A stretch of DNA of 55,864 bases, taken from an uncultured Rikenellaceae bacterium. Lineage in GTDB: Bacteria > Bacteroidota > Bacteroidia > Bacteroidales > UBA932. The position numbers and the translations under genes are program-made. The notes under the pieces are model-generated. The model searched no databases, had not been told where the DNA came from, and saw only the letters and a program-made list of their open reading frames with translations. Within the stretch, counting starts at the first letter, position 1. Every line of letters begins with the position of its first letter. Below, piece after piece: positions 17,431 through 25,809 of the stretch. Location: positions 1-55,864 of the forward strand of contig CALCYB010000083.1 of assembly GCA_937906485.1 (NCBI GenBank), written 5' to 3'.

Positions 17431-18258
17431 ATGAGCGAACAAATGATTGCCATCCAACAAGCCGCAGACTATCTCAAGACACGCCTCCAAGACAGACAAC
17501 CCGTTGTAGGTATCGTGTTAGGCAGTGGGCTCGGCCGCCTGGCAGAAGAAATCCAACACCCGATTGTCATTCCCTATGCCGATATCCCCAACTTTGTCAA
17601 ATCCACCGCACAAGGCCACAAAGGCAACCTGATTGTCGGAGAACTCGGTGGCAAATTCGTCATTGCCATGCAAGGGCGTTTCCATTACTACGAAGGCTAT
17701 CCGATGAGTAAAGTCACCCTTCCGATCCGCGTCATGATCCGTCTGGGCATCCAGGCCCTGTTCGTTTCCAACGCTGCCGGAGGCGTCAACTTTGATTACC
17801 GCGTAGGCGACCTGATGATCATCCGTGACCACATCAATCTGCTTCCTAATCCCCTCATAGGCCCCAACTTGGATGAATTTGGTCCCCGTTTCCCTGACAT
17901 GACCCGCCCCTACGACCTGAACCTCATCCGCCGTGCCGAACAAATTGCTGCAGAACTGACCATCCCGCTCCGAAAAGGCGTATACCTGGCCAGCACCGGC
18001 CCGACTTATGAAACCCCGGCCGAATACAAATATTTCCGACTCATCGGAGCTGATGCCGTCGGTATGTCCACCATCCCGGAAGTCATCGTCGCCCGCCATG
18101 CCGACGTCCCGGTATTCGGTATGTCCGTCATCACCAACGAGGCCCACGACGATTATGCCGAAGACTTCAAGAATGACGGAGACGACGTTGTACGCGCAGC
18201 CAACGCCGCCGCCGACAAAATGATTGCCCTGTTCCGACGCCTGATCGAAACCTTTTAA
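17431..18258 (+). CDS. punA: Purine-nucleoside phosphorylase
   Basis: A 275-residue trimeric (class I) PNP that splits purine ribonucleosides with phosphate into base and ribose-1-phosphate. Phosphate-binding GIVLGSGLGRLAEE (around residue 27), QGRFHYYEGYPM, the VSNAAGGVN strand, the purine-site Glu in TGPTYETPAEYKYF (about residue 193), MSTIPEVIVA, and the base-binding Asn in SVITNEAHDD are all present. It follows the deaminase-type amidohydrolase by 26 bases; together they would salvage adenosine or methylthioadenosine through inosine or methylthioinosine. The 237 bases downstream to the next gene carry no convincing gene or clear terminator. Confidence 0.95.
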   Translation: MSEQMIAIQQAADYLKTRLQDRQPVVGIVLGSGLGRLAEEIQHPIVIPYADIPNFVKSTAQGHKGNLIVGELGGKFVIAMQGRFHYYEGYPMSKVTLPIRVMIRLGIQALFVSNAAGGVNFDYRVGDLMIIRDHINLLPNPLIGPNLDEFGPRFPDMTRPYDLNLIRRAEQIAAELTIPLRKGVYLASTGPTYETPAEYKYFRLIGADAVGMSTIPEVIVARHADVPVFGMSVITNEAHDDYAEDFKNDGDDVVRAANAAADKMIALFRRLIETF

Positions 18259-18495
18259 CCCATCAAGCATCGGGGGAGTTGGTCGCTCAGAATACACGAT
18301 CAGCTACAACAAACGTTAAACACCTAGCATTCAACATATATAACAAATATGTATTTATCAAAAACATTTTTGTTACATCGTTTTTTTTACGAAAACTCTC
18401 TAAAAAAGTCACTGACAGGACATCGCAAACACACTTCCCGCAGATCGGTTTTATGCAACAGCAAATAGAGTAGTCCTTCTTGGTTTTTCGGAAAG

Positions 18496-19149
18496 TTATT
18501 CTTCTTCGGGATTGATCTCTTTTAGGCGGCGGGAGACTTCGGCGTAGAGATCGTTGTGGGGGTCATAATGCAGTCCATAGAAACCCAACTCTTCTGCCGC
18601 CCGGATATTTGCCAGTGAATCGTCAATGAACAAGGTCTCATGCGGATCAATCTTGGTTTTCTTGAGCATTTTTTGAAAAATGGAGGCATTAGGTTTGGCA
18701 TCCTTCATCTTGTAGGAGAGAAATAAAGTTTCAAAAAGTTCCTCCATTTTGTAGCCACGTTCTTCAAACATTTCCCGTACGCGGACCATTGAAATCGGAT
18801 TGGTATTGCTGAGTAGGAAAATTCGGAAATCATGGCGGTAAAACAGCAACGTATCAATCTTATCCTGAGGAAGATCCTTCATGTAACAATTCAGGGCAAA
18901 ATCAATCTGGTGATCACGCACTTTCTCTTTTCCCGGCTCGTCCTGGGAATTGATACGGATGATGTTGCGGAACTGACGGGCAGAAATGGCGCCTGTCTCG
19001 AATTTATCAAAGAATCCCAACTGACGGTAGGTTCCGAAAACGGCAGCGAAATCCTTGTACCTGACAATCTCATCAAATGCCCGCAAGCAACTGATCCGAT
19101 TGAGGTTAATCAAAACACCACCCAAGTCAAAAACCAAATTCCGTATCAT
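18496..19149 (-). CDS. HAD-family (YihX-like) phosphatase
   Basis: A 217-residue HAD hydrolase. Motif I is VFDLGGVLINLN, where the second Asp of the usual DxD is Gly as in YihX-like members. Motif II is FLLSNTNPISM, motif III the Lys in KDAKPNASIFQ, and motif IV FIDDSLANIRAAEELG. A helical cap lies between motifs I and II. YihX of E. coli hydrolyses alpha-glucose-1-phosphate; whether this protein does cannot be told from sequence. It stands alone and divergent to the acyl-CoA synthetase gene. Confidence 0.9.
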   Translation of the reverse strand: MIRNLVFDLGGVLINLNRISCLRAFDEIVRYKDFAAVFGTYRQLGFFDKFETGAISARQFRNIIRINSQDEPGKEKVRDHQIDFALNCYMKDLPQDKIDTLLFYRHDFRIFLLSNTNPISMVRVREMFEERGYKMEELFETLFLSYKMKDAKPNASIFQKMLKKTKIDPHETLFIDDSLANIRAAEELGFYGLHYDPHNDLYAEVSRRLKEINPEEE

Positions 19150-19153
19150 ACTA

Positions 19154-19161
19154 CAAATATA
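19154..19161 (-). promoter_or_regulatory. Candidate -7 box for the HAD phosphatase gene
   Basis: TATATTTG on the minus strand matches the -7 consensus but ends only 5 bases before the ATG at 19149, so the message would be nearly leaderless. No matching -33 box was found. Confidence 0.35.
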
Positions 19162-19232
19162 GGACTTTTTTTTCTCTCCGATAAATAATTAACTTTTTCT
19201 TTCAGAAGTAAATAAGAATGCATTCTTTTTGT

Positions 19233-19240
19233 TATATTTG
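19233..19240 (+). promoter_or_regulatory. Candidate -7 box for the acyl-CoA synthetase operon
   Basis: TATATTTG matches the Bacteroidota -7 consensus and lies 19 bases before the ATG at 19259. A clean -33 TTTG is not visible. Confidence 0.45.
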
Positions 19241-19258
19241 CAAAATAAATAAGCGCTT

Positions 19259-21310
19259 ATGGTTACGAAACAATTAATATCCCCCAGAAGTATTGTGGTT
19301 GTCGGAGGTTCCGACGATATCCACAAACCGGGAGGACGTACACTGAAGAACCTCATTGATACAAAATTCTCGGGCAACCTCTACGTTGTCAACCCGAAAT
19401 GTGACACGGTCCAAGGTGTTCAATCCTTCCGTAAAGTTGATGATTTACCGGCTGTTGACTGTGCAATTCTTGCGATTCCTGCAGCCTTGTGTACCGAAGC
19501 GGTGAGTGTGCTCTGCAACAAGAAAGCCTGCCGCGCCATCATTATCCTTTCCGCAGGTTTCCACGAAGACAGTCCTGAAGGTGCTGCCATCGAAAAAGAA
19601 ATTACCGATATCTGCAACAATACCGGCACTTCCCTCATCGGTCCGAACTGCATCGGGGTGATGACTCCGAGCTATGCCGGTGTATTTACCCAACCCATCC
19701 CGAAACTGGCTCCTCACGGTGCTGACCTGATTTCCGGATCCGGTGCCACCATCGTCTTCATTCTTGAGGCGGCCATGCAGTTGGGATTGACCTTCAACCA
19801 AGTATTTTCAGTAGGAAACAGTGCCCAACTGGGTGTAGAAGACATCCTGGAATACCTCGATGAATCCTATGTTCCCGGTGAAAGTGCTCCCGTGAAAATG
19901 CTCTACATTGAAAGCATCAACAACCCGCATAAACTCTACAAACACGCTGCATCCCTGGCCGCTAAAGGTGTAAAGATTGCAGCTATCAAATCCGGCTACA
20001 GCGAAGCCGGCAGCCGTGCCGCTTCTTCCCATACCGGAGCCATGGCTTCACCAGACAAGGCCGTAGATGCCCTCTTCCGCAAAGCCGGCATCATCCGTTG
20101 CTACAGCCGCACCGAACTGGTGACCGTAGCCTCTGCCTTGATGTATCCTGAACCGCAAGGCAACCGCATCGCCATCATCACCCATGCCGGTGGTCCCGCC
20201 GTGATGCAAACGGACGTTCTCTCCAGCAATGGCGTTGAAATTCCGAAAATTGAAGGGCCCAAAGCAGATGAATTGCTGGGCAAACTCTTTGCCGGTTCTT
20301 CCGTTTCCAACCCGATTGACTTTTTGGCAACCGGTACCGGTGAACAACTCGGCCAGATCATTGATGCTTGTGAAAATGACTTCGATGTGGACGCCATGAC
20401 CGTCATTTTCGGATCTCCGGGTCTGCGTACTGTAGGCGACGTGTACGATATCCTCTATGACCGCATCCGTCAAGGCAAGAAGCCGATTTATCCTGTACTT
20501 CCTTCGATTGTGAATGTAGCACAGGACATCGCTGATTTCCAAGCCAAAGGCGGTATCAGTTTCCCGGACGAAGTCGCTTTGGGGTCTGCACTGGTTAAAA
20601 TCATGAAACGCCCCCACCCCATTACAGACGTTACCCTGCCCCCGGTGGACAAGAAGATGATCCGCAAGGTAATCGACAGCAACAGCAACGGTTACCTCGC
20701 TCCGGAACAAGTTCAGGTTCTGCTGGATGCAGCCGGCATCAACCGCGCCAAGGAACGCGTTGTATTTGATGTGGACGGTCTGCTGGAAGGTGCACGGGAA
20801 ATCGGTTACCCGATCGTCATGAAAGTAGTCGGTCCGGTACACAAATCCGATGTAGGTGGTGTTACCCTGAACATCACTGACGACAATACCCTGGTCAACG
20901 AGTTCACCCGGATGATGAACATCCCCGATGCGACCGGCACCTTGTTGCAACCAATGCTTTCCGGTACGCAAGTATTTGTCGGAGCCAAACGTGACGAAAA
21001 ATTCGGTCCACTGATTCTCTGCGGTCTGGGTGGCATCTATGTGGAAGTGCTCAAGGACATCAGTTATGCCCTCTCACCGGTATCCGATCACGAAGCCAAC
21101 GAAATGTTGCGCAACCTGCGCAGTTTCAAACTGCTGGAAGGTGTTCGCGGACAAGAAGGCGTCAACCTGTCCCTGTTTGCTGAAACGATCCGCCGCGTAT
21201 CCGCCTTGTGTGAAGCCGCACCGGAAATTTTTGAAATGGACATCAATCCCTTGTTGGGTAACGCCAAACAAGTGATTGCCGTTGATGCACGTATCCGTAT
21301 TGAAAAATAA
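19259..21310 (+). CDS. Acetate/acyl-CoA ligase (ADP-forming), fused alpha and beta subunits
   Basis: A 683-residue NDP-forming acyl-CoA synthetase that converts acyl-CoA, ADP and phosphate into acid, CoA and ATP. The CoA-binding domain (ISPRSIVVVGGSDD) fills the first 130 residues. The succinyl-CoA synthetase-like flavodoxin domain follows, with the phosphohistidine site in AASSHTGAMAS (His about 258). The C-terminal 220 residues are an ATP-grasp domain (GYPIVMKVVGPVHKSDVGGV; DINPLLG). This is the single-chain alpha-beta arrangement. It leads an operon with a small membrane protein and a four-subunit 2-oxoacid:ferredoxin oxidoreductase, whose acyl-CoA product is the likely substrate. That is a substrate-level phosphorylation route for branched-chain or other amino-acid-derived 2-oxoacids. 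Confidence 0.93.
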   Translation: MVTKQLISPRSIVVVGGSDDIHKPGGRTLKNLIDTKFSGNLYVVNPKCDTVQGVQSFRKVDDLPAVDCAILAIPAALCTEAVSVLCNKKACRAIIILSAGFHEDSPEGAAIEKEITDICNNTGTSLIGPNCIGVMTPSYAGVFTQPIPKLAPHGADLISGSGATIVFILEAAMQLGLTFNQVFSVGNSAQLGVEDILEYLDESYVPGESAPVKMLYIESINNPHKLYKHAASLAAKGVKIAAIKSGYSEAGSRAASSHTGAMASPDKAVDALFRKAGIIRCYSRTELVTVASALMYPEPQGNRIAIITHAGGPAVMQTDVLSSNGVEIPKIEGPKADELLGKLFAGSSVSNPIDFLATGTGEQLGQIIDACENDFDVDAMTVIFGSPGLRTVGDVYDILYDRIRQGKKPIYPVLPSIVNVAQDIADFQAKGGISFPDEVALGSALVKIMKRPHPITDVTLPPVDKKMIRKVIDSNSNGYLAPEQVQVLLDAAGINRAKERVVFDVDGLLEGAREIGYPIVMKVVGPVHKSDVGGVTLNITDDNTLVNEFTRMMNIPDATGTLLQPMLSGTQVFVGAKRDEKFGPLILCGLGGIYVEVLKDISYALSPVSDHEANEMLRNLRSFKLLEGVRGQEGVNLSLFAETIRRVSALCEAAPEIFEMDINPLLGNAKQVIAVDARIRIEK

Positions 21311-21311
21311 T

Positions 21312-21470
21312 ATGTTCAAGAAACTGAAAAACTGGTATCAGGAACAAAGTTCCACCACCCAGGGGATGCTCTGGCTGGGACTTTTGCTGATTATCGGAAT
21401 CATCCTCCGATGGGACTACATTTATGAAACCGTCAAGCACTCTTTCGGTTTCTTCTCCTCCGGCAAATAA
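21312..21470 (+). CDS. Small single-span membrane protein
   Basis: A 52-residue protein starting MFKKLKNWYQEQ, with one hydrophobic span (GMLWLGLLLIIGIILRW) and a positive N-terminus that predicts an N-in orientation. It starts one base after the acyl-CoA synthetase stop, which implies tight translational coupling. I know no family for it. Its place between the synthetase and the oxidoreductase subunits hints at membrane tethering of one of them, but that is a guess. Confidence 0.7.
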   Translation: MFKKLKNWYQEQSSTTQGMLWLGLLLIIGIILRWDYIYETVKHSFGFFSSGK

Positions 21471-21552
21471 GCCCTGCTGGAGCAGTCCCTCCGGAAACAG
21501 ATGAAAACAACAACAAACAGTAACACTTTATAACAACTTTAAATTAACTATT

Positions 21553-21774
21553 ATGGCATTAAAAGGAGCTATCGTCGTTGATAACGAAAGATGCAAAGGT
21601 TGCGGCGTTTGTGCAGCAAACTGCCCTACCAACACCATTGCGTTGGCCAGTGAGGTTAACAGCAAAGGTTACAACTTCGCCTATATGGCAAACCCGGACA
21701 ACTGTACGGGTTGTACCAACTGTGCAACCGTATGTCCTGATGCGGTAATCACCGTTTATAGAGTAAAAATTTAA
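21553..21774 (+). CDS. 2-oxoacid:ferredoxin oxidoreductase delta (ferredoxin) subunit
   Basis: A 73-residue 2[4Fe-4S] ferredoxin-like subunit. Two cluster motifs are plain: CKGCGVCAANCP and CTGCTNCATVCP. It opens the block delta-alpha-beta-gamma and should pass electrons from the TPP subunit to free ferredoxin. It follows the small membrane protein by 82 bases with no clear terminator between. Confidence 0.92.
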   Translation: MALKGAIVVDNERCKGCGVCAANCPTNTIALASEVNSKGYNFAYMANPDNCTGCTNCATVCPDAVITVYRVKI

Positions 21775-21786
21775 ATTGGATTCAAT

Positions 21787-22863
21787 ATGGCAGAAAAGAT
21801 TCTAATCAAAGGTAACGAAGCTATCGCTATTGCTGCTATCCACTGTGGTTGCGATGGTTATTTCGGCTATCCGATTACCCCTCAATCTGAGGTAATGGAA
21901 ACATTGATGAAAGAAAAACCGTGGGAAACTACCGGTATGGTCGTTCTCCAGGCGGAAAGTGAAACTTCTTCCATCAACATGGTTTACGGTGGCGCATGCT
22001 GCGGTAAGAAAGTAATGACCTCATCATCCAGCCCGGGCGTGAGCTTGATGGCAGAAGGTCTGAGTTACATGGCAGGTGCAGAACTCCCCTGCCTGGTGGT
22101 AAACGTAATGCGTGGCGGTCCGGGTCTGGGTACCATCCAACCCAGCCAAGGTGACTACTTCCAAGCAACCAAAGGTGGCGGACACGGAGACTACCGCATG
22201 TATGTATTGGCACCGGCTTCCGGACAAGACATGTATGACTTCGTAGACAAAGCCTTCGAAGTAGCATTCAAATACCGCGTTCCCGCAATGATTCTGGCTG
22301 ACGGTGTGATTGGTCAAATGATGGAAAAAGTAGAATTCCGTCCGATGAAACCGCGTCGTACTGACGAAGAAATCAAAGCATTGTGTGACTCATGGGCAAC
22401 CATCGGTAAAGGTGCTCACCGTGGTGGCAACACCATTACCTCCCTTGCACTGGATCCCGAAGTACAAGAACGCCACAACATCCACCTTCAAGAAAAATAC
22501 GCGAAGATGGAAGAAAACGAAGTTCTGTACGAAACATACCGCGCTGAAGACGCTGAACACCTGATCGTTGCTTTCGGCTGTATGTCCCGTATTTGCCAAA
22601 ACACCGTGGATGAAGCTCGTGAAAAAGGCATCAAGATGGGTCTGATCCGTCCGATTACCCTCTATCCTTTCCCCAAGAAAGAAATTGATGCATTGGTACC
22701 GCAACTCAAGAGCATGATGTCTGTTGAATTGAACACCGGTCAAATGGTAGAAGATGTTCGTCAGATTGCGAACGGTCGTGTACCCGTTTACTTCTACGGT
22801 CGTCAAGGTGGTATCATCCCCTCACCCGAAGAAGTTCTCGAAGCTTATTTGAAACACATTTAA
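21787..22863 (+). CDS. vorB: 2-oxoacid:ferredoxin oxidoreductase alpha subunit (VorB/KorA type)
   Basis: A 358-residue alpha subunit carrying the pyrimidine-binding domain for thiamine diphosphate. Signatures are GNEAIAIAAIHCGCDGYFGYPITPQSEVME, the SSPGVSLMAEGLSYM block, and VVNVMRGGPGLGTIQPSQGDY. The family decarboxylates 2-oxoacids oxidatively to acyl-CoA and reduced ferredoxin. Resemblance is to 3-methyl-2-oxobutanoate dehydrogenase VorB; 2-oxoglutarate (KorA) is the alternative, and sequence alone does not settle the substrate. Confidence 0.9.
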   Translation: MAEKILIKGNEAIAIAAIHCGCDGYFGYPITPQSEVMETLMKEKPWETTGMVVLQAESETSSINMVYGGACCGKKVMTSSSSPGVSLMAEGLSYMAGAELPCLVVNVMRGGPGLGTIQPSQGDYFQATKGGGHGDYRMYVLAPASGQDMYDFVDKAFEVAFKYRVPAMILADGVIGQMMEKVEFRPMKPRRTDEEIKALCDSWATIGKGAHRGGNTITSLALDPEVQERHNIHLQEKYAKMEENEVLYETYRAEDAEHLIVAFGCMSRICQNTVDEAREKGIKMGLIRPITLYPFPKKEIDALVPQLKSMMSVELNTGQMVEDVRQIANGRVPVYFYGRQGGIIPSPEEVLEAYLKHI

Positions 22864-22874
22864 TTTAGAGCTCT

Positions 22875-23636
22875 ATGGATATCAAAGATATTATCAAACC
22901 CGAAAACAAGGTGTATGGCAGAACCCCTGTTTTGAAAGACAATGTAATGCACTATTGTCCTGGCTGCTCACACGGAACCGTTCACAAACTCATTGCTGAA
23001 GTTATCGAAGAAATGGGTATTCAAGAAAAAACCATCGGTATTTCACCCGTAGGTTGCTCCGTGTTTGCTTACAACTACCTCGACATTGACTGGCAACAAG
23101 CCGCTCACGGTCGTGCTCCTGCCCTGGCTACCGCAACAAAACGTCTGAACCCTGACAAATACGTGTTCACTTACCAAGGTGACGGTGACTTGGCTTCCAT
23201 CGGATGCGCAGAAATCATGCATGCCTGCAGCCGTGGTGAAAACATCGTGGTGATCTTCATCAACAACGCTATCTATGGTATGACCGGTGGACAAATGGCT
23301 CCGACGACCTTGCTCGGTATGGTGACCGCAACTACTCCTTACGGCCGTGATCCGAAACTGAACGGTTTCCCGTTGAAAATCACTGAACTGATCGCCCAAT
23401 TGGAAGGAACTTGCTACGTAACCCGTCAATCCGTTCAAAACCCGGCATCTGCCCGCAAAGCAAAAAAAGCCATCCGCAAAGCATTTGAAAACTCCGCAAT
23501 GGGTAAAGGTACCTCCTTTGTTGAAATCGTCGCTACTTGCAACTCCGGTTGGAAGATGCACCCGGTGAAAGCCAACAAATGGATGGAAGAAAACATGTTC
23601 CCCTTCTATCCTCTCGGAGACATGAAAGACAGATAA
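22875..23636 (+). CDS. 2-oxoacid:ferredoxin oxidoreductase beta subunit, TPP-binding
   Basis: A 253-residue subunit holding the thiamine diphosphate pyrophosphate-binding site, seen in the GDGD block (YQGDGDLASIGCAEIMHA) with the downstream NNAIYGMTGGQMAPTT. The CPGCSHG motif near the N-terminus is typical of the beta subunits of this superfamily. It is 11 bases after vorB and 25 before the gamma subunit, so the three should be made together. Confidence 0.93.
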   Translation: MDIKDIIKPENKVYGRTPVLKDNVMHYCPGCSHGTVHKLIAEVIEEMGIQEKTIGISPVGCSVFAYNYLDIDWQQAAHGRAPALATATKRLNPDKYVFTYQGDGDLASIGCAEIMHACSRGENIVVIFINNAIYGMTGGQMAPTTLLGMVTATTPYGRDPKLNGFPLKITELIAQLEGTCYVTRQSVQNPASARKAKKAIRKAFENSAMGKGTSFVEIVATCNSGWKMHPVKANKWMEENMFPFYPLGDMKDR

Positions 23637-23661
23637 TCGATAAAAAATAAAAAGTAACAAT

Positions 23662-24213
23662 ATGAAAGAAGAACTTATCATTGCAGGTTTCGGTGGCCAA
23701 GGTGTATTGTCCATGGGTAAAATCCTGGCGTACTCCGGCATTATGCAAGACCAAGAAGTAGCATGGATGCCTTCTTACGGTCCTGAAATGCGCGGCGGTA
23801 CAGCAAACGTTACCGTTATCTTGAGCGACAACCGGATCAGCTCTCCGATCTTAAGCAAATTCGACACCGCTATCATCTTGAACCAACAATCTTTGGATAA
23901 ATTCGAATCCCGCGTAAAACCCGGTGGATTGTTGATTTATGACCCCAATGGAATTACCCGTCACCCGGAAAGAAAAGACATCACCGTATGTCGCATCGCT
24001 GCCGTTGACGAATCCGCAAAATTGGGTAACGCCAAAGCTTACAACATGGTTGTTTTGGGAGCTTTCCTCAAAATGAAACCCATCGTATCTATGGAAAACG
24101 TGATCAAAGGTCTGAAGAAATCCATTCCTGCACGTCACCACCACCTGATTCCGATGAACGAAGAAGCCATCAACGTAGGTATGCAAACCGTTGAAATCGT
24201 AAATCAACTGTAG
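23662..24213 (+). CDS. 2-oxoacid:ferredoxin oxidoreductase gamma subunit
   Basis: A 183-residue gamma subunit with the family start IAGFGGQGVLSMGKIL, then PSYGPEMRGGTANVTVILSD and a C-terminal region ending in NVGMQTVEIV. It completes the oxidoreductase and is the last gene of the operon; a clear terminator follows within 60 bases. Confidence 0.93.
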   Translation: MKEELIIAGFGGQGVLSMGKILAYSGIMQDQEVAWMPSYGPEMRGGTANVTVILSDNRISSPILSKFDTAIILNQQSLDKFESRVKPGGLLIYDPNGITRHPERKDITVCRIAAVDESAKLGNAKAYNMVVLGAFLKMKPIVSMENVIKGLKKSIPARHHHLIPMNEEAINVGMQTVEIVNQL

Positions 24214-24245
24214 TCACTGCAACACCAACCCATCCATAGTAACAA

Positions 24246-24274
24246 GGCGCTCCCCTTCCGGTCGAGCGCCTTTT
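24246..24274 (+). terminator. Terminator of the oxidoreductase operon
   Basis: Arms GGCGCTC (24246-24252) and GAGCGCC (24264-24270) form a GC-rich 7-bp stem with an 11-base loop, followed by TTTTCT. Confidence 0.8.
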
Positions 24275-24324
24275 CTATTAACCATAACGATCTCCACACC
24301 CGAACAGCAACCAGAACTTCTTTA

Positions 24325-24357
24325 CAAGAAAAGGGTACCTGATTTCTCAAGTACCCT
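24325..24357 (-). terminator. Terminator of the multi-pass membrane protein gene
   Basis: On the minus strand, AGGGTAC and GTACCCT (24357-24351 and 24338-24332) pair around a 12-base loop and are followed by TTTTCTT. It lies 25 bases beyond the stop codon of the minus-strand gene. Confidence 0.7.
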
Positions 24358-24381
24358 CTCAGCTTTATGTATGACTAATGA

Positions 24382-24981
24382 TTACTCCAGTTCTGAGTTT
24401 GAGAAATTTCTCCAACCCAAGAAAGCGTATACCAATACAGCAATTGAGCAAATCAAAGAAAGCACACCACCAACCAACGGAATAATACCGATGATGACAC
24501 CAATCAAAGAAAGCAACATCACCAACCAGAGTTGTTGTGCACCTTTAGCTGCCAATTCATTGATAGGGAGTTTACGCAAAATACCAAAACCCTGCATCAT
24601 AAACACAAAAGCGATAATGTTAAGTACAAGAGCGACAATACCCAACAACGGAATAATGTCCACGATAGTAGCAATCAGTCCTAACAAAACACCTTTATAT
24701 ACTTTTGCTGTGCCATCTTGGAGAGGAGTATCAACTGCGCTATCACGCATACCTTTCACACCGATAAAATAATACACATATCCAACAAGTGCAAGAACTC
24801 CAACGATAATAGGTCCCAAAAGACCACCACCACCGCCACCAGAAGCTAATGATGCAAGTCCTGCTGCTCCTGAAACCAATCCAACAATTGCTCCGACGAT
24901 GCCACTGAGCAAGGTATACGCCAAAAATCCATAGAAAGCTTTATTTACACTTGCTTTCCAAAGTTGAGATTTATTTTCCAT
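24382..24981 (-). CDS. Multi-pass membrane protein of unknown function
   Basis: A 199-residue integral membrane protein with about five hydrophobic spans: AFYGFLAYTLLSGIVGAIVG, PIIVGVLALVGYVYYFIG, GVLLGLIATIVDIIPLLGIVAL, WLVMLLSLIGVIIGIIPLVG, and VLSLICSIAVLVYAFLGW. The loop between the first two spans is a short glycine run. The paired IIPLLG and IIPLVG segments suggest an internal duplication. I do not recognise a named family. It is a single gene with its own terminator, and a near-consensus -7 (TATCTTTA, 25025-25018) lies 37 bases upstream. Confidence 0.75.
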   Translation of the reverse strand: MENKSQLWKASVNKAFYGFLAYTLLSGIVGAIVGLVSGAAGLASLASGGGGGGLLGPIIVGVLALVGYVYYFIGVKGMRDSAVDTPLQDGTAKVYKGVLLGLIATIVDIIPLLGIVALVLNIIAFVFMMQGFGILRKLPINELAAKGAQQLWLVMLLSLIGVIIGIIPLVGGVLSLICSIAVLVYAFLGWRNFSNSELE

Positions 24982-25177
24982 AACTTTAATAATTAATGGT
25001 TTTTAAAAAGTTTGTTGTAAAGATACATTGATAATCTGTAACTATCAAGTTTTTTTTACAAAATAAGTCCCTCTAATTCCTTTCCTATAGCAAAATCGCT
25101 TGGGATTAACCCCAGGAGACAAAGCAGAAAAATTGGCCCCAGAAGATATTCCGAGCGGTCAACTCCTTATGGTTTTT

Positions 25178-25345
25178 CTAAAACATCAATACTATGTCAA
25201 TTAATTTTGAAGTATGCTTGCGCTGCTTCTTATACGCAAGGTTTGCTTTTTCTATATCGTTGTACTTCGTTCTCAACCTATGTTCCCCTAACTGGAAATC
25301 CAGTAGCTCAGCAAGCGATTTCAGAATTGAATAAATCAAACGTAA
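25178..25345 (-). pseudogene. C-terminal remnant of an unidentified minus-strand gene
   Basis: The minus strand keeps a protein-like frame (NHLRLIYSILKSLAELLDF, QLGEHRLRTKYNDIEKANLA, YKKQRKHTSKLIDIVLMF) ending in TAG at 25178. It has no credible start, and around 25345 it runs into the oppositely oriented frame of the next feature. The composition is helical and basic, as in DNA-binding or mobilisation proteins, but I do not recognise the family. Its head-to-head placement against another incomplete frame, just before a recombinase, suggests rearrangement of mobile DNA. The 150 bases to its left (25026-25177) show no gene. Confidence 0.4.
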
Positions 25346-25349
25346 ATGG

Positions 25350-25802
25350 TTGAGAAACAGCGATGACCTTCCTGAAAGAACATCGCCCGACGTTATAAAA
25401 TCCTTGAATGAGATTAAGGCTAATCAGGAGCAAAAAACGGACGAGGTAAAATCGGCTTTGATTTTGGGGTTGTTTACTTGGATAATAATATCGGAGAAAC
25501 CTAATCAGCGAGAAGAGGATAACGACCTCAAATATCGCTACATCAAGATGAAAGGCGATGCCTCGGCAGAGCAGATAGCCACATTGGAGGACATCTTCGA
25601 ACTCAACCGCAACAACGAAGTAATCAATCAAATGAGTGAAGATGTGGAGACTTACGAAGAGGCTGTCCGCAAGCAAGCCGCCCTTGCAGAACAAGCGCGA
25701 CTTAAAGAGCAGGCTGCAAAGGAGCAAGAGAGCAAAGCTAATTCCATCAAGAACAAGCAGGACGATAGTAAGGTTAATCTGAATAACAAATCAAAACCAT
25801 GA
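25350..25802 (+). CDS. Unknown coiled-coil protein, possibly 5'-truncated
   Basis: The frame codes for up to 150 residues, mostly charged helix, with a coiled-coil tail rich in Lys, Glu and Gln (EEAVRKQAALAEQARLKEQA) and one modest hydrophobic stretch (ALILGLFTWIIIS). There is no ATG at the start; only a TTG at 25350 is available, and the frame is open a further seven codons to a TAA at about 25328. It is therefore either started by TTG or is the tail of a longer gene cut at about 25345, where an inverted gene fragment abuts. It ends 7 bases before the recombinase gene, so it may share its transcript. Confidence 0.45.
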   Translation: MRNSDDLPERTSPDVIKSLNEIKANQEQKTDEVKSALILGLFTWIIISEKPNQREEDNDLKYRYIKMKGDASAEQIATLEDIFELNRNNEVINQMSEDVETYEEAVRKQAALAEQARLKEQAAKEQESKANSIKNKQDDSKVNLNNKSKP

Positions 25803-25809
25803 TTGTGAT

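Noticed and set aside
18279..18473. 64-codon plus-strand frame after punA
   Set aside because: AT-rich intergenic sequence; the translation is low complexity (Lys/Phe-rich) and resembles no protein.
19445..20971. Minus-strand frames inside the acyl-CoA synthetase gene
   Set aside because: Antisense shadows of a well-conserved gene; no protein family signal.
25295..25345. tRNA-like words (GTAGCTCAGC) before the recombinase, as a possible attachment site
   Set aside because: No cloverleaf can be drawn; the matching strand is better explained by the minus-strand coding remnant.
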